Position numbers and translations under genes: made by a program. Of a DNA stretch of 64,000 nt, positions 1-11,699 are shown one piece after another; the stretch's first letter is position 1, and the number at the start of each line of letters is the position of its first letter. The notes beneath the pieces were generated by a model. That model was not told the origin of the DNA. It ran no database searches and saw only the letters and a list, made by a program, of their open reading frames with translations. This DNA is from Culex pipiens pallens (lineage: Eukaryota > Arthropoda > Insecta > Diptera > Culicidae), in assembly GCF_016801865.2 (NCBI RefSeq), contig NC_068937.1:4600191-4664190 (forward strand). Direction: 5' to 3'.

Positions 1-1439
1 GAAACATTTCGAAATTGGCTTCCCAGAACGAGTCTAGACAGCCCAGTTGTCACTAATCTAAAAGCCCACATTTCCCAGTAAATTATTACAGGCTCATGTC
101 GTTTGACTTTGTTTCTTGTTCCTCGAAAATACAGCAAAAAAAATACCCTAAAAGAGTTTTAACGTGTTTTCCCCAGACGATTTCCTCGATGCTCGATTGA
201 AGCGCCCAGCTGACGCACAAAAAAGACGAAAAAAAAGGTCACACTGGAAATAAACTCCGATTAGGTGTAGTGTGTTTCAAAATAGCTTCCGTCCTGATGG
301 CGAAAAGTGAAGGATGAAAAAGGAGTCCCGCAAAAAAAAAATTGCTCTTTTCACTTTGAGAGTGTTTTTTATCGCGCCGAAAAGAAACAAGCTACTATTT
401 TAAGGGGAGGGCTTTTGATGCTTTTCGATGGTTTCTTTCTTTCTATTTTTTTTTTTTTGGTCAATGTTGCTTTGCTGCTTTAACCGTGTAGTTTTGACAG
501 TTAATTTTAAAAAATACCCATTTATGAGTGAATTAAATTTTCTTAAATTGTTAGTGTTGATTAAGTGTGTAATTTTGACAGTTAAAGATTGTTAACTACA
601 CGAGTATTCAAAGTACTCATTTGTGTAAGTTTTTTTTAATAAAGATTACCCAAACCAATTTTAGTGTGCAATTTTGACAGTTGAAACAATTGAAAGATTT
701 TGTCAGTGTAGTTTTTGACAACTACACGGCTAAATAAAAATACTCATTAACTTATCCAATCATGCTTTAAAAAAATATTTTTAGTGAAAATAGCCAAACT
801 AATTTTAGTGTGCAACTTTGACAGTAATGCCTCCCCAAACTATTTCCGTCACAATCGGCCCCAAAACTGTAAACAAGGATTATTATTGTGTGGCTTGTTG
901 CGTTCGTTCCAAAAAAGGGGCCTCCCCGTGGGACTTTCCGCCAAGACAACAGCAGAAAGCTCACATGTTTCTTTACTTCATGTCGTAAAGGAGTTGACAG
1001 CCACGCAACCGACGACAAATTCGGGCGGTGCTTTTCATTACATTATACTCAAGTGTGTGTGTGTGACGCCAGACAGCTTTTGTCCGGAATGACAAATTGG
1101 AACGAGTTTCGGCTCGGTTTGAGCAGCTGCGACGACGACGAGATGGATAATAATTAGTCTTTTGGGGTTCTTTTGCTTAAGAGTGTAGAATTAAGGGGGT
1201 TTTGGTGAGCAAATTTTGCGACGGCAAGACGCAAGCATATGGATTGTGGTTTTAGTGGTTTTGCTTAAACGTGTAATGTGCGGAATTAACGACATTTTCA
1301 CTTTGTTGCAGCTGCTACTTTTGTTGAAATGTTGAGTTTTATTGTTTTGAATTTGCTTAAATTGTTAAAAGTTTGTTCAAGTTGATGGAAGCTTGTTCAA
1401 GATTTATCAAGCTTTTGTAGATTGTTCAAGCTTTGAAAG
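1..1439. other. Non-coding AT-rich DNA, no gene seen
   Basis: I see no exon, RNA gene or transposon terminus here. Short open frames at 767-1157 overlap on both strands, have no recognisable domain and no coding-like base use. The only structure is a cluster of TTTGACAG-type motifs between about 490 and 825, listed separately. If the upstream Oamb exons lie left of the window, this is intron; that is inference. Confidence 0.6.
487..830. repeat. Cluster of dispersed GTGTA/TTTGACAG motifs
   Basis: Five copies of a short motif, a GTGT half followed by TTTGACA(G), occur near 491, 571, 671, 711 and 811. Some are closed by a CTACAC half, giving an imperfect inverted repeat such as GTGTAG...CTACACGG at 706-729. 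The same motif returns at 8890, 9010, 35460-36900, 41250-41290 and 41905-41925. It is a dispersed repeat of unknown origin. The core matches the TGACAG site known for Meis/Homothorax homeodomain proteins, but function here is only a guess. Confidence 0.55.
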
Positions 1440-2372
1440 CTAATCTAATCTAATCTAATCTAATCTAATCTAATCTAATCTAATCTAATCTAATCTAATC
1501 TAATCTAATCTAATCTAATCTAATCTAATCTAATCTAATCAGATCTAATCTAATCTAATCTAATCTAATCTAATCTAATCTAATCTAATCTAATCTAATC
1601 TAATCTAATCTAATCTAATCTAATCTAATCTAATCTAATCTAATCTAATCTAATCTAATCTAATCTAATCTAATCTAATCTAATCTAATCTAATCTAATC
1701 TAATCTAATCTAATCTAATCTAATCTAATCTAATCTAATCTAATCTAATCTAATCTAATCTAATCTAATCTAATCTAATCTAATCTAATCTAATCTAATC
1801 TAATCTAATCTAATCTAATCTAATCTAATCTAATCTAATCTAATCTAATCTAATCTAATCTAATCTAATCTAATCTAATCTAATCTAATCTAATCTAATC
1901 TAATCTAATCTAATCTAATCTAATCTAATCTAATCTAATCTAATCTAATCTAATCTAATCTAATCTAATCTAATCTAATCTAATCTAATCTAATCTAATC
2001 TAATCTAATCTAATCTAATCTAATCTAATCTAATCTAATCTAATCTAATCTAATCTAATCTAATCTAATCTAATCTAAACTAATCTAATCTAATCTAATC
2101 TAATCTAATCTAATCTAATCTAATCTAATCTAATCTAATCTAATCTAATCTAATCTAATCTAATCTAATCTTATCTAATCTAATCTAATCTAATCTAATC
2201 TAATCTAATCTAATCTATTCTAATCTAATCTAATCTAATCTAATCTAATCTAATCTAATCTAATCTAATCTAATCTAATCTAATCTAATCTAATCTAATC
2301 TAATCTAATCTAATCTAATCTAATCTAATCTAATCTAATCTAGTCTAATCTAATCTAATCTAATCTGATCCT
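1440..2372. repeat. (TAATC)n pentamer microsatellite
   Basis: About 185 near-perfect copies of the 5-bp unit TAATC run for roughly 930 bp. There are few single-base variants, for example near 1541, 2078, 2171, 2217 and 2342. A short reverse-complement stub, TAGATTAGATTAG, follows at about 2389-2402. The unit is not the insect telomere repeat TTAGG. The high uniformity suggests recent expansion. Confidence 0.97.
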
Positions 2373-2402
2373 ATATAATTGAACACAGTTTAGATTAGAT
2401 TA

Positions 2403-4085
2403 GAATTGAAAGCTCGTTCAAGGTTTGGAAGTTTATTTAAAAACTGGAATCTTGTTCTAGCTTAGGATTTTTTTAAGCTTCGAAAACTTGTTTACACCAG
2501 TTTTCGTAGATGGTTCAAGCTTAAGAAATTTGTTCAAGATTTTGGAAGTTTGTTCGAGCTTTTGAAGCTTGCATATGATGCTAAAGCTTGTTCAAGCTTT
2601 TGGAAGCTTGTTCAAGTTTTTGGAAGCTTGTTCAAGTTTTTGGAAACTTGATAAAACTTTGGAAAGCTTGTTCAAGTTTTGAAAGCTTGTTCAAGTTTTG
2701 AAAGCTTGTTAAAGCTTTTGGAAGCTTGTTCAAGCTTTGAAAGCTTTTGGAAGCTTTTTCAAGCTTTGAAAGCTTGTTTAAGCTTGTTGTAAGCTTGTTC
2801 ATGCTTTGAAAGCTTGTTAGTGCTTTGAAAGCTTTCGAAGCTTGTTCATGTTTTGAAAGCTGGTTCTAACTTTGCGAGCTTGTTCAAGCTTTTGTTACCT
2901 TGTCCAATCTTTCTGAAGCTTATTATAGCTTTTGGAAACTTATTTGAACTGTTGGAAGCTTGTTCAAGCTTTGAATGGAAGCTTTTGGAAGCTTCCTGCT
3001 TGCTGAAGTTTGTGAAGCTTCGAAAGCTTTTTCTCTCGGAAGCTTGTTCAAGCTTTTGGAAACTTGTTAAAGCTTTGGAAAGTTTGCTCAAGTTTTGAAA
3101 GCTTGTTAAAGCTTTTGGAAGCTTGTTCAAGCTTTTGAAAGCTTATTTAAGCTGTGTAAGCTTGTTCATGCTTTGAATGCTTGTTAGAGCTTTGAAAGCT
3201 TTAGATTCATGTTTTGAAAGCTCGTACAAGCTTTGTGAGCTTGTTCAAGCTTTGTGAGCTTGTTCAAGCTTTGTGAGCTTGTTCAAGCTTTTGTAAGCTT
3301 GTTCAAGCTTTTGTAAGCTCGTTGAAGCTTTTGTGAGCTTGTTCAAGCTTTTTGAAGCTTATTATAGCTTTAAACATGTTTAAACTATTGGAAGCTTTTT
3401 CAAGGTTTGAAAGGAAGCTTTTGGAAACCCGTACAAGCTTTTGAAAGCTTGTTCAAGCTTTGAATGCTTGTTCAAGCTTTGAAAGTTTGTTTATGCTTTG
3501 GAAGCTTGTTCAAACTTTGGAAGCTGGTTCGAGCTTTGTATGCTTGCTGAAGATTTTGAAGCTTCGAACGCTTTTTCAAGCTTTTAACCTTGTTCAAGCC
3601 TTCGGAAGATTGATCAAGCTTTAGATAGCTTGTTCAAGCTTTTGGTAGCTTGTTCAAATTTGAAATCTTGTTCAAGCTCTGTAAGCTTGTTCAAGCTTTG
3701 TAAGCTTGTTCAAGCTTTGTAAGCTTGTTCAAGCTTTGTAAGCTTGTTCAAGCTTTGAATGCTTTTACGAGCTTTGAAAGCTTTTTCAAGCTTTGTAAAC
3801 TTGTTCAAGCTTTTGGAAGCTGGTTCAAGCTTTGTAAGCCTGTTAAAATTTTGGATGTTAGTGTAAGTTTTAAAGATGGTGAAAGCTTTGAATGCTCGTG
3901 ATTTTTTCGACCGCTCGTTTAAGCTATTTAAAGATTTTAAAGCTTATGCTATTATCGGAATACTTGTTTAAGCTTTAAAAAGTTCTAAACAAATGTTTGT
4001 TTAAGCATTTAGATTTTTATTCAAGCTTGAAGAACATTTTGAAAGAAAAAAATGTTGTGAAAGCTTTTAAAAGCTTTTTTCAAGT
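2403..4085. repeat. Degenerate AAGCTT-rich minisatellite
   Basis: A degenerate ~20-bp unit of the form AAGCTTGTTCAAGCTTTTGG is repeated for about 1.7 kb with many substitutions and small indels. Each unit carries palindromic AAGCTT and TTCAAGCTT-like stretches, so both strands look alike and open frames in either direction are artefacts. A related AAGCTTCTTGAAGC-type array lies at 42372-42592, in the Oamb intron. Confidence 0.9.
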
Positions 4086-5340
4086 CTTCAGCTCTCCTCG
4101 ATGATCCCATCGCAATTTAACTTGTTTTCCCTGTCTACGACACCCTGGCTTAGTCTGTAATTCTTCGCTTCTTTGCTCGCTTTACTCATTTCATTTCGCA
4201 TAAATTTGTACCGAAACTCTTCCTCATCGTATTACCATCACTCTTCTCTCCTTTCGGAGGGCCCCACTCTTTCAAAACAAGCTTTCCCGTTTCTTTTCCA
4301 AAGTAATTTATTCCCGCCCTAATATGCAGCGAAAACTTTTTCCCAAGTGATTCCACCGTGCCGCCGGCAGCGAGCAAACAATTTTGGCTAAAATATCGCA
4401 CCTAAATCGTTGTTTTTCCTCCCTCACCACACTGAGAAAAATTCTCACCCCACTCAAACGGGACAACCCTTCGTAAACTTTAAAGTCGTCTTTATTCTCG
4501 TTCTCCCCCTTGGGAGTCTTTGTATGCTAATAACAGGCGCGACTACACCAGAGATTTTTGTCACCAGATTACAAGCAGGAGGGAGACCAGAAAAAAGCAA
4601 GATGGCCGCCAAGTGGGTTTCCCCCTCCCTCCCCCACACTTAAGTCATGCTCGAGGGGGTGGTTTCTTAAGGATTCCGTTTTTTTTCGCTGCTTGACTCT
4701 CTCTCGCTCAGGTACAAGACCCCTCGAGACACGTGTCGTCGACGGCTGGAGTGCTGGCCAGGTCGCAGAAAAAGAAAGCTTGCGACACTGGTGCCTTAAC
4801 CCCAATTGTTGGGTTTTGTGGAAAATGGGGGTAGGTTTTTTGTTTGAGTGTAGGTCGTAAACAATTACAACTTTGTGGCTTGTTAGTGCGAGGTGATGGT
4901 GGGGAAAATAAGCCTAATGAAGGCATTAAAGCTTGTGGAAAAGTTTTCTGTCTCCTTTAAAAAAAAGTTTGCTCAGATTGAATGGAAATGACGGTGAAAC
5001 TTTTTTCAGTGTCTTTTTTGACGTTTAAGATTTGTACACACTCAATGCATTTAGCAAAATTTTGGGTTTGATTTAGTTCTAGCAAAACAATGTTAGGCAA
5101 TGTAATAATTTGGCAAATGTAGAAGTGTAAACAAAGAGTCCATCCTGCTCGTTCCAAATGTAAACATCAACTATCGTGAGCAGGATAGACTGTTTGTTTA
5201 TACTTCGCCATGTAGTTGGGCCACACTGTTTCGTTAGAGTTAACACTTGAGTTAAGAACAGTTGTTGTCTTACTGTTATCATAACAGAGTGATTTTTTCT
5301 GTGTGAAGAGTTTTTTTTTTGTTTTTTTTTTTTTGTTATT
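4086..5340. other. Non-coding stretch, no gene seen
   Basis: Several overlapping short open frames occur between 4186 and 5282 on both strands. None shows a domain, splice context or sustained coding composition. The motif CACTGAGAAAAATTCTCA at about 4430-4447 is a short palindromic sequence similar to ones near 7957 and 8777. I make no gene call. Confidence 0.55.
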
Positions 5341-5379
5341 TGTCATTTGTCATTTGAGCAGTTCTCTAGGATTTCGGTC

Positions 5380-7137
5380 ATTCGATTTTTTTGTATTTTT
5401 TAATCCGACTGAAACTTTTTTGGTGCCATTTTGCATCATTAGTTTGTCCATATAATTTTCCATACAAATTTGGCAGCTGTCCATACAAAAATGATGTATG
5501 AAAATTCTAAAATCTGTATCTTTTGAAGGAATTTTTTGATCGATTTGGTGTCTTCCGCAAAGTTGTAGGTATGGATACGGACTACACTGGAAAAAAATGA
5601 TACACGGTAAAAAAAAAATTGGTGATTTTTTTATTTAACTTTTTATCACTAAAACTTGATTTGCAAAAAACACTATTTTAATTTTTTTTATTTTTTGATA
5701 TGTTTTAGAGGACAACTTTTCAGAAATTTCCAGGTTGTGCAAAAGATCATTGACCGAGTTATGAATTTTTTTTTTTGATTTTTTCAAAAAATCGTCATTT
5801 CGGTCGCAATTTTTTTTTAATTTCATTTTTCGATGTAAAATCAAATTTGCAATCAAAAAGTACTTTATTGAAATTTTGATAAAGTGCACCGTTTTCAAGT
5901 TAAATCCATATTTGGTGATTTTTTTAAATAGTCGAAGTTTTTATTTTTTTTAAATTAGTGCACATGTTTGCCCACCTTTGAAAAAATATTTTTGAAAAGC
6001 TGAGAAAATTCTCTATATTTTGCTTCTTCGGACTTTGTTGATACGAACTTTAGTTGCTGAGATATTGCAATGCAAAGGTTTAAAAACTGGAAAATTGACC
6101 CAAACAGCCCACCATTTTTCAATGTCGATATCTCAGCAACTAATGGTCTGATTTTCAATGTTAAAATATGAAACATTTGTGAAATTTTCCGATCTTTTCG
6201 AAAACAATATTTTTAAAATTTTCAAATCAAAACTAACATTTTAAAAGGGCGTAATATTGAATGTTTGGCCCTTTTGAAATGTTAGTTTTGATTTGAAAAT
6301 TTTGAATATATTGTTTTCGAAAAGATCGGAAAATTTCACAAATATTTCATATTTTAACATTGAAAATCGGACCATTAGTTGCTGAGATATCGACATTGAA
6401 AAATGGTGGGCTGTTTGGGTGAGACTTAGAAAACATCAATTTTCCTGTTTTTAAACCTTTGCATTGCAATATCTCAGCAACTAAAGGTCGTATCAACAAA
6501 ATCCGAAGAAGCAAAATATGGAGAATTTTCTCCGCTTTTCAAAAATATTTTTTTCAAAGGTGGGCAAACATGTGCACAAATTTAAAAAAATGAAAAACTT
6601 CGACTATTTTCAAAAAAGTCCCCTAAATATTGATTTAACTTGAAAACGGTGCACTTTATCAAAATTTCACTAAAGTACTTTTTGATTGCAAATTTGATTT
6701 TACATCGAAAAATGAAGTTGAAAAAATTTTGCGACCAATATTTCGATTTTTTGAAAAAATCTGTATTGATTCAAAAATTCATAACTCGGTCAATGATTTT
6801 TTGCACAACCTGGAAATTTCTGAAAAGTTGGCATTTTATGTCCTCTAAAACATATAAAAAAAAAGATAGTGTTTTTTTGCAAATCATGTTTTAGTGATAA
6901 AAAGTTAAATAAAAAAATCACCAAATTGTTTTTTACCGTGTATCATTTTTTTCCAGTGTAGTCAATATCCATACCTACAACTTTGCCCAAGACACCAAAT
7001 CGATCAAAAAATTCCTTCAAAAGATACAGATTTTAGAATTTTCATACATCTTTTTTGTATGGACAGCTGCCAAATACCGAAGGCACCAAAAAAGTTTCAG
7101 TCGGATTAAAAAATACAAAAAATAAAATTGAAGAAAA
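5380..7137. repeat. 1.76 kb imperfect palindrome (long inverted repeat)
   Basis: The sequence from about 5380 to 6250 reappears as its reverse complement from about 6267 to 7137, with a ~16-bp loop at 6251-6266. Matching landmarks include TCCGACTGAAAC near 5404 with its complement near 7095, and the loop-flanking AAAAGGGC/GCCCTTTT. Both arms hold the same small open frame in mirrored orientation (5635-5898 minus and 6640-6894 plus), as expected for a palindrome. The arms differ by scattered substitutions and a ~16-bp insertion near 6420. It resembles a foldback or MITE-like element. No transposase is present, and no clean target-site duplication was found. Confidence 0.9.
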
Positions 7138-7161
7138 AAGACCGATTTCGTAGAGAATTAC

Positions 7162-7309
7162 TCATTTGTCATTTGTCATTTGTCATTTGTCATTTGTCAT
7201 TTGTCATTTGTCATTTGTCATTTGTCATTTGTCATTTGTCATTTGTCATTTGTCATTTGTCATTTGTCATTTGTCATTTGTCATTTGTCATTTGTCATTT
7301 GTCATTTGT
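7162..7309. repeat. (ATTTGTC)n heptamer array
   Basis: About 21 copies of the 7-bp unit ATTTGTC follow the right end of the palindrome. Two copies of the same unit also sit just outside its left end, at about 5338-5356. The array passes without interruption into a different heptamer at about 7310. Confidence 0.95.
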
Positions 7310-7860
7310 TTTTTGTTTTTTGTTTTTTGTTTTTTGTTTTTTGTTTTTTGTTTTTTGTTTTTTGTTTTTTGTTTTTTGTTTTTTGTTTTTTGTTTTTTGT
7401 TTTTTGTTTTTTGTTTTTTGTTTTTTGTTTTTTGTTTTTTGTTTTTTGTTTTTTGTTTTTTGTTTTTTGTTTTTTGTTTTTTGTTTTTTGTTTTTTGTTT
7501 TTTGTTTTTTGTTTTTTGTTTTTTGTTTTTTGTTTTTTGTTTTTTGTTTTTTGTTTTTTGTTTTTTGTGTTTTGTTTTTTGTTTTTTGTTTTTTGTTTTT
7601 TGTTTTTTGTTTTTTGTTTTTTGTTTTTTGTTTTTTGTTTTTTGTTTTTTGTTTTTTGTTTTTTGTTTTTTGTTTTTTGTTTTTTGTTTTTTTGTTTTTT
7701 GTTTTTTGTTTTTTGTTTTTTGTTTTTTGTTTTTTGTTTTTTGTTTTTTGTTTTTTGTTTTTTGTTTTTTGTTTTTTGTTTTTTGTTTTTTGTTTTTTGT
7801 TTTTTGTTTTTTGTTTTTTTTTTGTTTTTTGTTTTTTGTTTTTTGTTTTTTGTTTTTTGT
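7310..7860. repeat. (TTTTTTG)n heptamer array
   Basis: About 79 copies of the 7-bp unit TTTTTTG run for ~550 bp, with rare variants: GTG near 7568, one extra T near 7688 and a longer T-run near 7815. The phase is continuous with the preceding ATTTGTC array, and the unit differs from it only by CA to TT. The 190-250 residue open frames found here in several frames are repeat artefacts. Confidence 0.96.
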
Positions 7861-7869
7861 CATTCATAT

Positions 7870-9310
7870 ACTCATTCGTTCACTAACTCACTCAGAAAAT
7901 GTCTTTGTTTAGGTCTCGATACAATTTAAACTGAAATCGATCGGCTTAATTTGCCACACTGAGAAAAAATACCATCTGTTATTAAATTATTCATGCACAA
8001 TTAAATCAGATTGTCTTGTCATATTTTATTCATCAATATTCCTTCGATACAAATTAATCTAATGAAAAATCGATTAAAGACAGTTTGTCTTCAGTATTTT
8101 CTTTGTTTTCATTTCTGCAGACTTTGTTTTTAATTCAAAGAAATAAATTAAGTTTCTCTTCAACTTACCCTCCACCTTCCCCTCCATCTAACTCCGCCCA
8201 GCTATGGCCACAATATTTCCGCTATGATTTCTACTTATCATAATTACACTTTTGTGTTGCAACCATTCCATGGTGGACGACTTGCACATTCTCTCGGAGC
8301 CAAGCTTATCGCGCCGCCATTTGGGGCCATAAATGCGAACCGCGAACGAGGGAAAACTTTTCCATCTGCTTTGCCGTCCCTCCCTAACCTCAAAACCCCT
8401 CTCCTCTTCGGTTTCGAAGTGGTCAGCAAAAAAAAAAACTTGGAATGAGGTCTTCGCTGGAAACCTTAAAAGATTCCTGAAGGAAGCAGGATGGGGAGAA
8501 AAAAAACTGTTCCGGAATCGAAATGTATAATTTATTTTATGGCACCCGGGTTTCGCACTCTGGGATCCCTTCCCGGTCCCAGGGGGAAATGGCGACCGGG
8601 AAATATGTTGGGATTTTTCCTCCCCACCCCACCCTAGTTGGTGGCGGAATTAAAGCTGTTTTTTCCACCATTGGAGGGGACATTTCCAATGCGCAGTAAA
8701 GTTCAATTGAAAAGTGATCTCTTTTTTTTATCTGATTCGCACGGAGCGAATCGTGAAAGGCACGGTGAAATTTGTTTCAGTGTCGCGTTTGACGTTTCGG
8801 ACTTGTGCACGCTTAAGGGGAATGCTGTAAAATTAGATTTAAAATTTGTTTAAAATTATTTGAAAATTGTTGTGATTATTGCAGCGAGATTTTTTTCAGT
8901 GTGGTAAATTTGACAGCTACACGCTGATTCTAATTGACTTTACTTTTAAGTAATTTTACCCAACAAAAATTGATTTATGTAAAACTAGAAATTCAGAGAG
9001 GTGATTTTTTTCAGTGTGACGAATTTTGACAGCTGCACGCATATTCGAAGTCAACATTTTTTCCAATATATTGTTACCCAACAAAAGTTTCGCAAAATTT
9101 GTGAGAAAAAAAGGTGCAGGTGGTTATGTTACACATGACCAGTATGACAAAGAACTTAGCAGAAAAGATTTTAAAATTAAACCATTTTGTTGAATTATGC
9201 GTCAGATAAAATCAAAACATTATTGGATTTATATTTTCGCTCAATTTCTCTTTATGCTCCATTGAAAAAAACATGATATTTCTATGGTTCGATGTTTGTC
9301 CCCCAATCGG
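7870..9310. other. Non-coding stretch, no gene seen
   Basis: No exon or RNA gene was recognised. Copies of the CAGTGT...TTTGACAGCTACACGC motif occur at about 8898-8925 and 9013-9040, and TTTCAGTGT at 8775. Frames at 8224-8448 and 8638-8853 overlap others and lack domains. Confidence 0.55.
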
Positions 9311-10095
9311 AACAATCGTGAGGTAGCGGCCTTGTGATACCCATATTGCCAAAACTCATTGGTTCAATAGATGTCTCCCCGGGAAAACTTTCCTTTAGGG
9401 CACCGGCCACTGCAGCTAATGGCCAACTTTTTCTAAATTGCCATTTTCATTACCAATATCAAAAACCATGAAAATTGATACCCATATTGCCCAAAATCGT
9501 TTAGTTCGTTAAATGTCCACCCGGGACAACCTCCCTGAGGGCACCGGCCACTCCAGGGTGTGGCCAATACTGTCAAAATGGCCATTTTCATCACCAGTAT
9601 CAAAATCCAAGAAGTTTGATACCCATGTTGTCCAGTCTCGTATGGCCTTTCATCGGAACACCCCTGAGGGTTCTGGCCACTCCGGGTCTTGTGGCCAGAA
9701 TATTCCAGTGCTCTCAATTATTCTGGCTAGCCTGCCTCCTCCGCTTGGTCTGCTCCTAGCTCCAGGCTAGCTGCTTTTCGGCCAACTGCTTCTGGGCCTC
9801 CAGGCCATCTGCTTACAGGTCCAGGTTATTTTTTACTCCCCGACGTCCAACGATAGAATGATTTCCCAGGGTTAACCGAGCGGGGTTATATTGGCTTAGA
9901 ATGGAGACGGATGCCCCGCCCCTTTGCGCCGGTTATCCCATTCCTACGTCATTCGCATTTTGATGCACTGGTGGGGATGGGAAGTCGTAAAGGCAGCATT
10001 TTTGCCAGTTTTATTCATTCCATCGTCATCGTTCGAACCGGCAACATCGTAGCAGCAGCAGCAGCAGCAGCGGAAAAAAACAACGCCTGGAGGAA
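9311..10095. mobile_element. Diverged 141-bp-repeat element (copy D), left part
   Basis: This stretch has about two and a half copies of a ~141-bp tandem unit, recognised by GGGCACCGGCCACT and GATACCCATATTGCC. A segment resembling the minus-strand coiled-coil coding block of the better copies at 24.6, 30.9 and 33.4 kb follows (9700-9830). Then comes the shared stretch CGATAGAATGATTTCCC near 9852. It is more diverged than the other copies and is interrupted at 10104 by the foldback transposon. The family is unidentified. The gag-like appearance of the coiled coil suggests a retroelement remnant. Confidence 0.6.
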
Positions 10096-10104
10096 ATCAA
10101 GAGC
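10020..10104 (+). pseudogene. 5' part of an open frame split by the foldback insertion
   Basis: The plus frame runs through a poly-Ser stretch (the AGC repeat at 10050-10069) into a charged segment beginning QRLEEIKSK at 10081. It ends at the 9-bp target duplication. The same frame resumes at 23621 after the transposon with KLREEETRQRVREI and stops at 23753-23755. Frame continuity across the duplication supports an insertion into coding-like DNA, probably an older transposon's reading frame. The product is not recognised. Confidence 0.4.
10096..10104. repeat. Left 9-bp target-site duplication (ATCAAGAGC)
   Basis: ATCAAGAGC lies directly before the first base of the foldback element. It is repeated exactly at 23612-23620 directly after its last base. 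A 9-bp duplication is typical of Drosophila foldback elements and of the Mutator superfamily. Confidence 0.93.
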
Positions 10105-11640
10105 AGTCTATTCACGCCAGGTTACACATGACGCCATTTTGGATTTTTCCGGCGCCAATATTTAGAGAATAATTAGTGCTATTTAGTGCTCCAGAGGCAG
10201 ATTTAGTGCTCTTCAAATTTCCATACAAACTCCCATACAAAATATTGACACTCACGCCAGGTTACACATGCCGCCATTTTGGATTTTTTTGGGGTCAAAA
10301 TTTAGAGAAAAATTAGTGCTATTTAGTGCTCTAAGGGCAGATTTAGTGCTCTTCAAATTTCCATACAAACTCCCATACAAAATATTGACACTCACGCCAG
10401 GTTACACATGCCGCCATTTTGGATTTTTTTGAGGTCAAAATTTAGAGAAAAATTAGTGCTATTTAGTGCTCCAAGGGCAGATTTAGTGCTCTTCAAATTT
10501 CCATACAAACTCCCATACAAAATATTGACACTCACGCCAGGTTACACATGCCGCCATTTTGGATTTTTTTGGGGTCAATATTTAGAGAATAATTAGTGCT
10601 ATTTAGTGCTCCAAGGGCAGATTTAGTGCTCTTCAAATTTCCATACAAACTCCCATACAAAATATTGACACTCACGCCAGGTTACACATGCCGCCATTTT
10701 GGATTTTTTTGGGCCATTTTAATTTGTTTTGGGTAAAAATTTAGAGAAAAATAAGTGCTATTTAGTGCTCCAAGGGCAGATTTAGTGCTCTACAAATTTC
10801 CATACAAACTACCATACAAAATTTTGACACTTACGCCAGGTTACACATGCCGCCATTTTGGATTTTTTGAGGTCAGAATTTAAAGAAAAAATAGTGCTAT
10901 TTAGTGCTCCAAGGGCAGATTAAGTGCTCTTAAAATTTCCATACAAACTCCCATACAAAATATTGACACTTACGCCAGGTTACACATGCCGCCATTTTTA
11001 ATTTTTTTTGGGTAAAAATTTAGAGAAAAATAAGTGCTATTAAATGCTCCAAGGGCAGATTAAGTGCTCCTCAAATTTCCATACAAACTCCCATACAAAA
11101 TATTGACACTTACGCCAGGTTACACATGCCGCCATTTTGGATTTTTTTGGGGTCAAAATTTAGAGAATAATTAGTGCTATTTAGTGCACCAAGGGCAGAT
11201 TAAGTGCTCTTCAAATTTCCATACAAACTCCCATACAAAATATTGACACTTACGCCAGGTTACACATGCCGCCATTTTGGATTTTTTGAGGTCAGAATTT
11301 AAAGAAAAAATAGTGCTATTTAGTACTCCAAGGGCAGATTTAGTGCTGTTCAAATTTCCATACAAACTCCCATACAAAATATTGACACTCACGCCAGGTT
11401 ACACATGCCGCCATTTTGGATTTTTTGAGGTCAGAATTTAGAGAAAAAATAGTGCTATTTAGTGCTCCAAGGGCAGATTTAGTGCTCTACAAATTTCCAT
11501 ACAAACTACCATACAAAATTTTGACTGGGTTACACATGGCATCATTTTGAATTTATTGGGATCAAAATTTAGAGAAAAAAGAGATCTATTGAGTGCTCCA
11601 AAGCAGAATAAGTGCTCTTCAATTTTCCTTACAAACTTCA
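10105..11640 (+). repeat. Left-arm ~140-bp subterminal tandem repeats
   Basis: About eleven units of ~140 bp are present, each with CGCCAGGTTACACATG, GCCATTTTGGATTTTT, TTAGTGCTATTTAGTGCTC and CCATACAAACTCCCATACA. The outermost unit is a distinct variant (GACGCC instead of GCCGCC, and CCGGCGCC). That variant is shared only with units near the outer end of the right arm. Open frames here are repeat artefacts. Confidence 0.95.
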
Positions 11641-11699
11641 TGATAAATTTCTAAATAAAGTTTTATTTGGAAACTTTTAATTAGTTTCAATAAACAAAA

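Noticed and set aside
1440..2372. Possible telomere or interstitial telomere repeat
   Set aside because: The unit TAATC (reverse GATTA) is not TTAGG, and dipterans have lost the TTAGG telomere.
7128..7929. Overlapping 190-252 residue frames in the heptamer array
   Set aside because: They are present in all three plus frames and two minus frames because the 7-bp unit lacks stops. Artefact.
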